The notes beneath the pieces were generated by a model, which saw nothing but the letters and a program-made list of their open reading frames with translations, made no database searches and had not been told where the DNA came from. DNA of 64,000 nt, from NCBI GenBank assembly GCA_040219555.1, contig JAVJSF010000009.1, positions 434,001 through 498,000 on the forward strand. Reading direction: 5' to 3'. The translations under genes and the position numbers were made by a program. Positions 63,969-64,000 of the stretch are shown piece by piece. The stretch comes from JAVJSF01 sp040219555 (GTDB taxonomy: Bacteria; Actinomycetota; Thermoleophilia; Miltoncostaeales; Miltoncostaeaceae). The number at the start of each line of letters is the position of its first letter. Within the stretch, counting starts at the first letter, position 1.

Positions 63969-64000
63969 ATGCGGAGAAACACACGACCGATCGCGCTGCT
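63969..64000 (+). CDS. Start of a gene running off the right edge
   Basis: Ten codons (MRRNTRPIAL, then an incomplete one) after a leaderless -10 box. The basic start followed by hydrophobic residues could be a signal peptide. Nothing else can be said. Confidence 0.5.
   Translation, partial: MRRNTRPIAL

Noticed and set aside
1..64000. CRISPR arrays, IS elements, rRNA or tRNA genes
   Set aside because: No regularly spaced repeats, transposase-like proteins or cloverleaf-like sequences were noticed.

Overview
The window comes from a very GC-rich bacterial chromosome. Hand-counted 60-base stretches give about 82% G+C near 15.25 kb and about 60% inside one island near 13.45 kb. Genes are packed with ATGA, GTGA or TGATG stop/start overlaps and many GTG starts. 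At least 13 promoters place a TANNNT -10 box 6-10 bases before the start codon, which implies leaderless mRNAs. Together with Wzm/Wzt export genes, a decaprenyl-phosphate phosphoribosyltransferase-like UbiA enzyme and a type 2 IleRS, this suggests a deep-branching actinobacterium such as a Thermoleophilia-like lineage. The organism assignment is an inference.

Layout. 1-6.0 kb holds housekeeping genes: a lipid (diacylglycerol-type) kinase, an alpha/beta hydrolase, a MtnX-like HAD phosphatase, ileS and hemD. 6.0-12.2 kb (minus strand) is the first cell-surface polysaccharide block: a polyprenyl-phosphate sugar-phosphate transferase, glycosyltransferases (GTs), a methyltransferase and a coiled-coil protein, followed by a thioesterase and a phosphatase-like protein. 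12.3-14.8 kb is a lower-GC island: a PIN-domain DUF4411 protein, an XRE-ImmA/IrrE regulator-protease and a class III cyclase-like protein, which looks like a toxin-antitoxin or defence island. 15.2-25.6 kb has three GTs, a cupin, an RmlC-type epimerase, a GT-C-like membrane protein and an unusual flippase/GT-C fusion. 25.6-36.3 kb (plus) is one long operon built around Wzm/Wzt with nine GT, methyltransferase and coiled-coil genes. 36.3-42.8 kb has a membrane acyltransferase and two tandem secreted glucose/sorbosone-dehydrogenase-like propeller proteins. 42.8-55.97 kb has more GTs around a LegB-like dehydratase, a nucleotidyltransferase and a third SDR enzyme. 56-64 kb has a GT-C-like protein, a second flippase, a GT, a HAD plus UbiA pair, GDP-mannose 4,6-dehydratase and its reductase partner (a GDP-deoxyhexose route), and the first codons of a leaderless gene at the right edge.

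How it works together. Nucleotide sugars (GDP-6-deoxyhexose, a LegB-type 4,6-dehydrated sugar, a 3,5-epimerised dTDP-sugar) and polyprenyl-linked donors (DPPR branch, DPM-like synthase) feed many GTs. The products could leave by an ABC-2 exporter (Wzm/Wzt) or by Wzx-like flippases with GT-C and acyl decoration.

Most notable signals: (1) palindromic shared -10 boxes driving divergent leaderless genes; (2) an IleRS whose HIGH motif is inverted to G-S-H-H; (3) the low-GC XRE-ImmA/DUF4411/cyclase-like island with a dyad over its promoter; (4) the flippase-glycosyltransferase fusion; (5) probable CTG starts; (6) several tiny ORFs that bridge neighbouring genes by stop/start overlaps at one or both ends. 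I saw no tRNA, rRNA, insertion sequence or CRISPR array.
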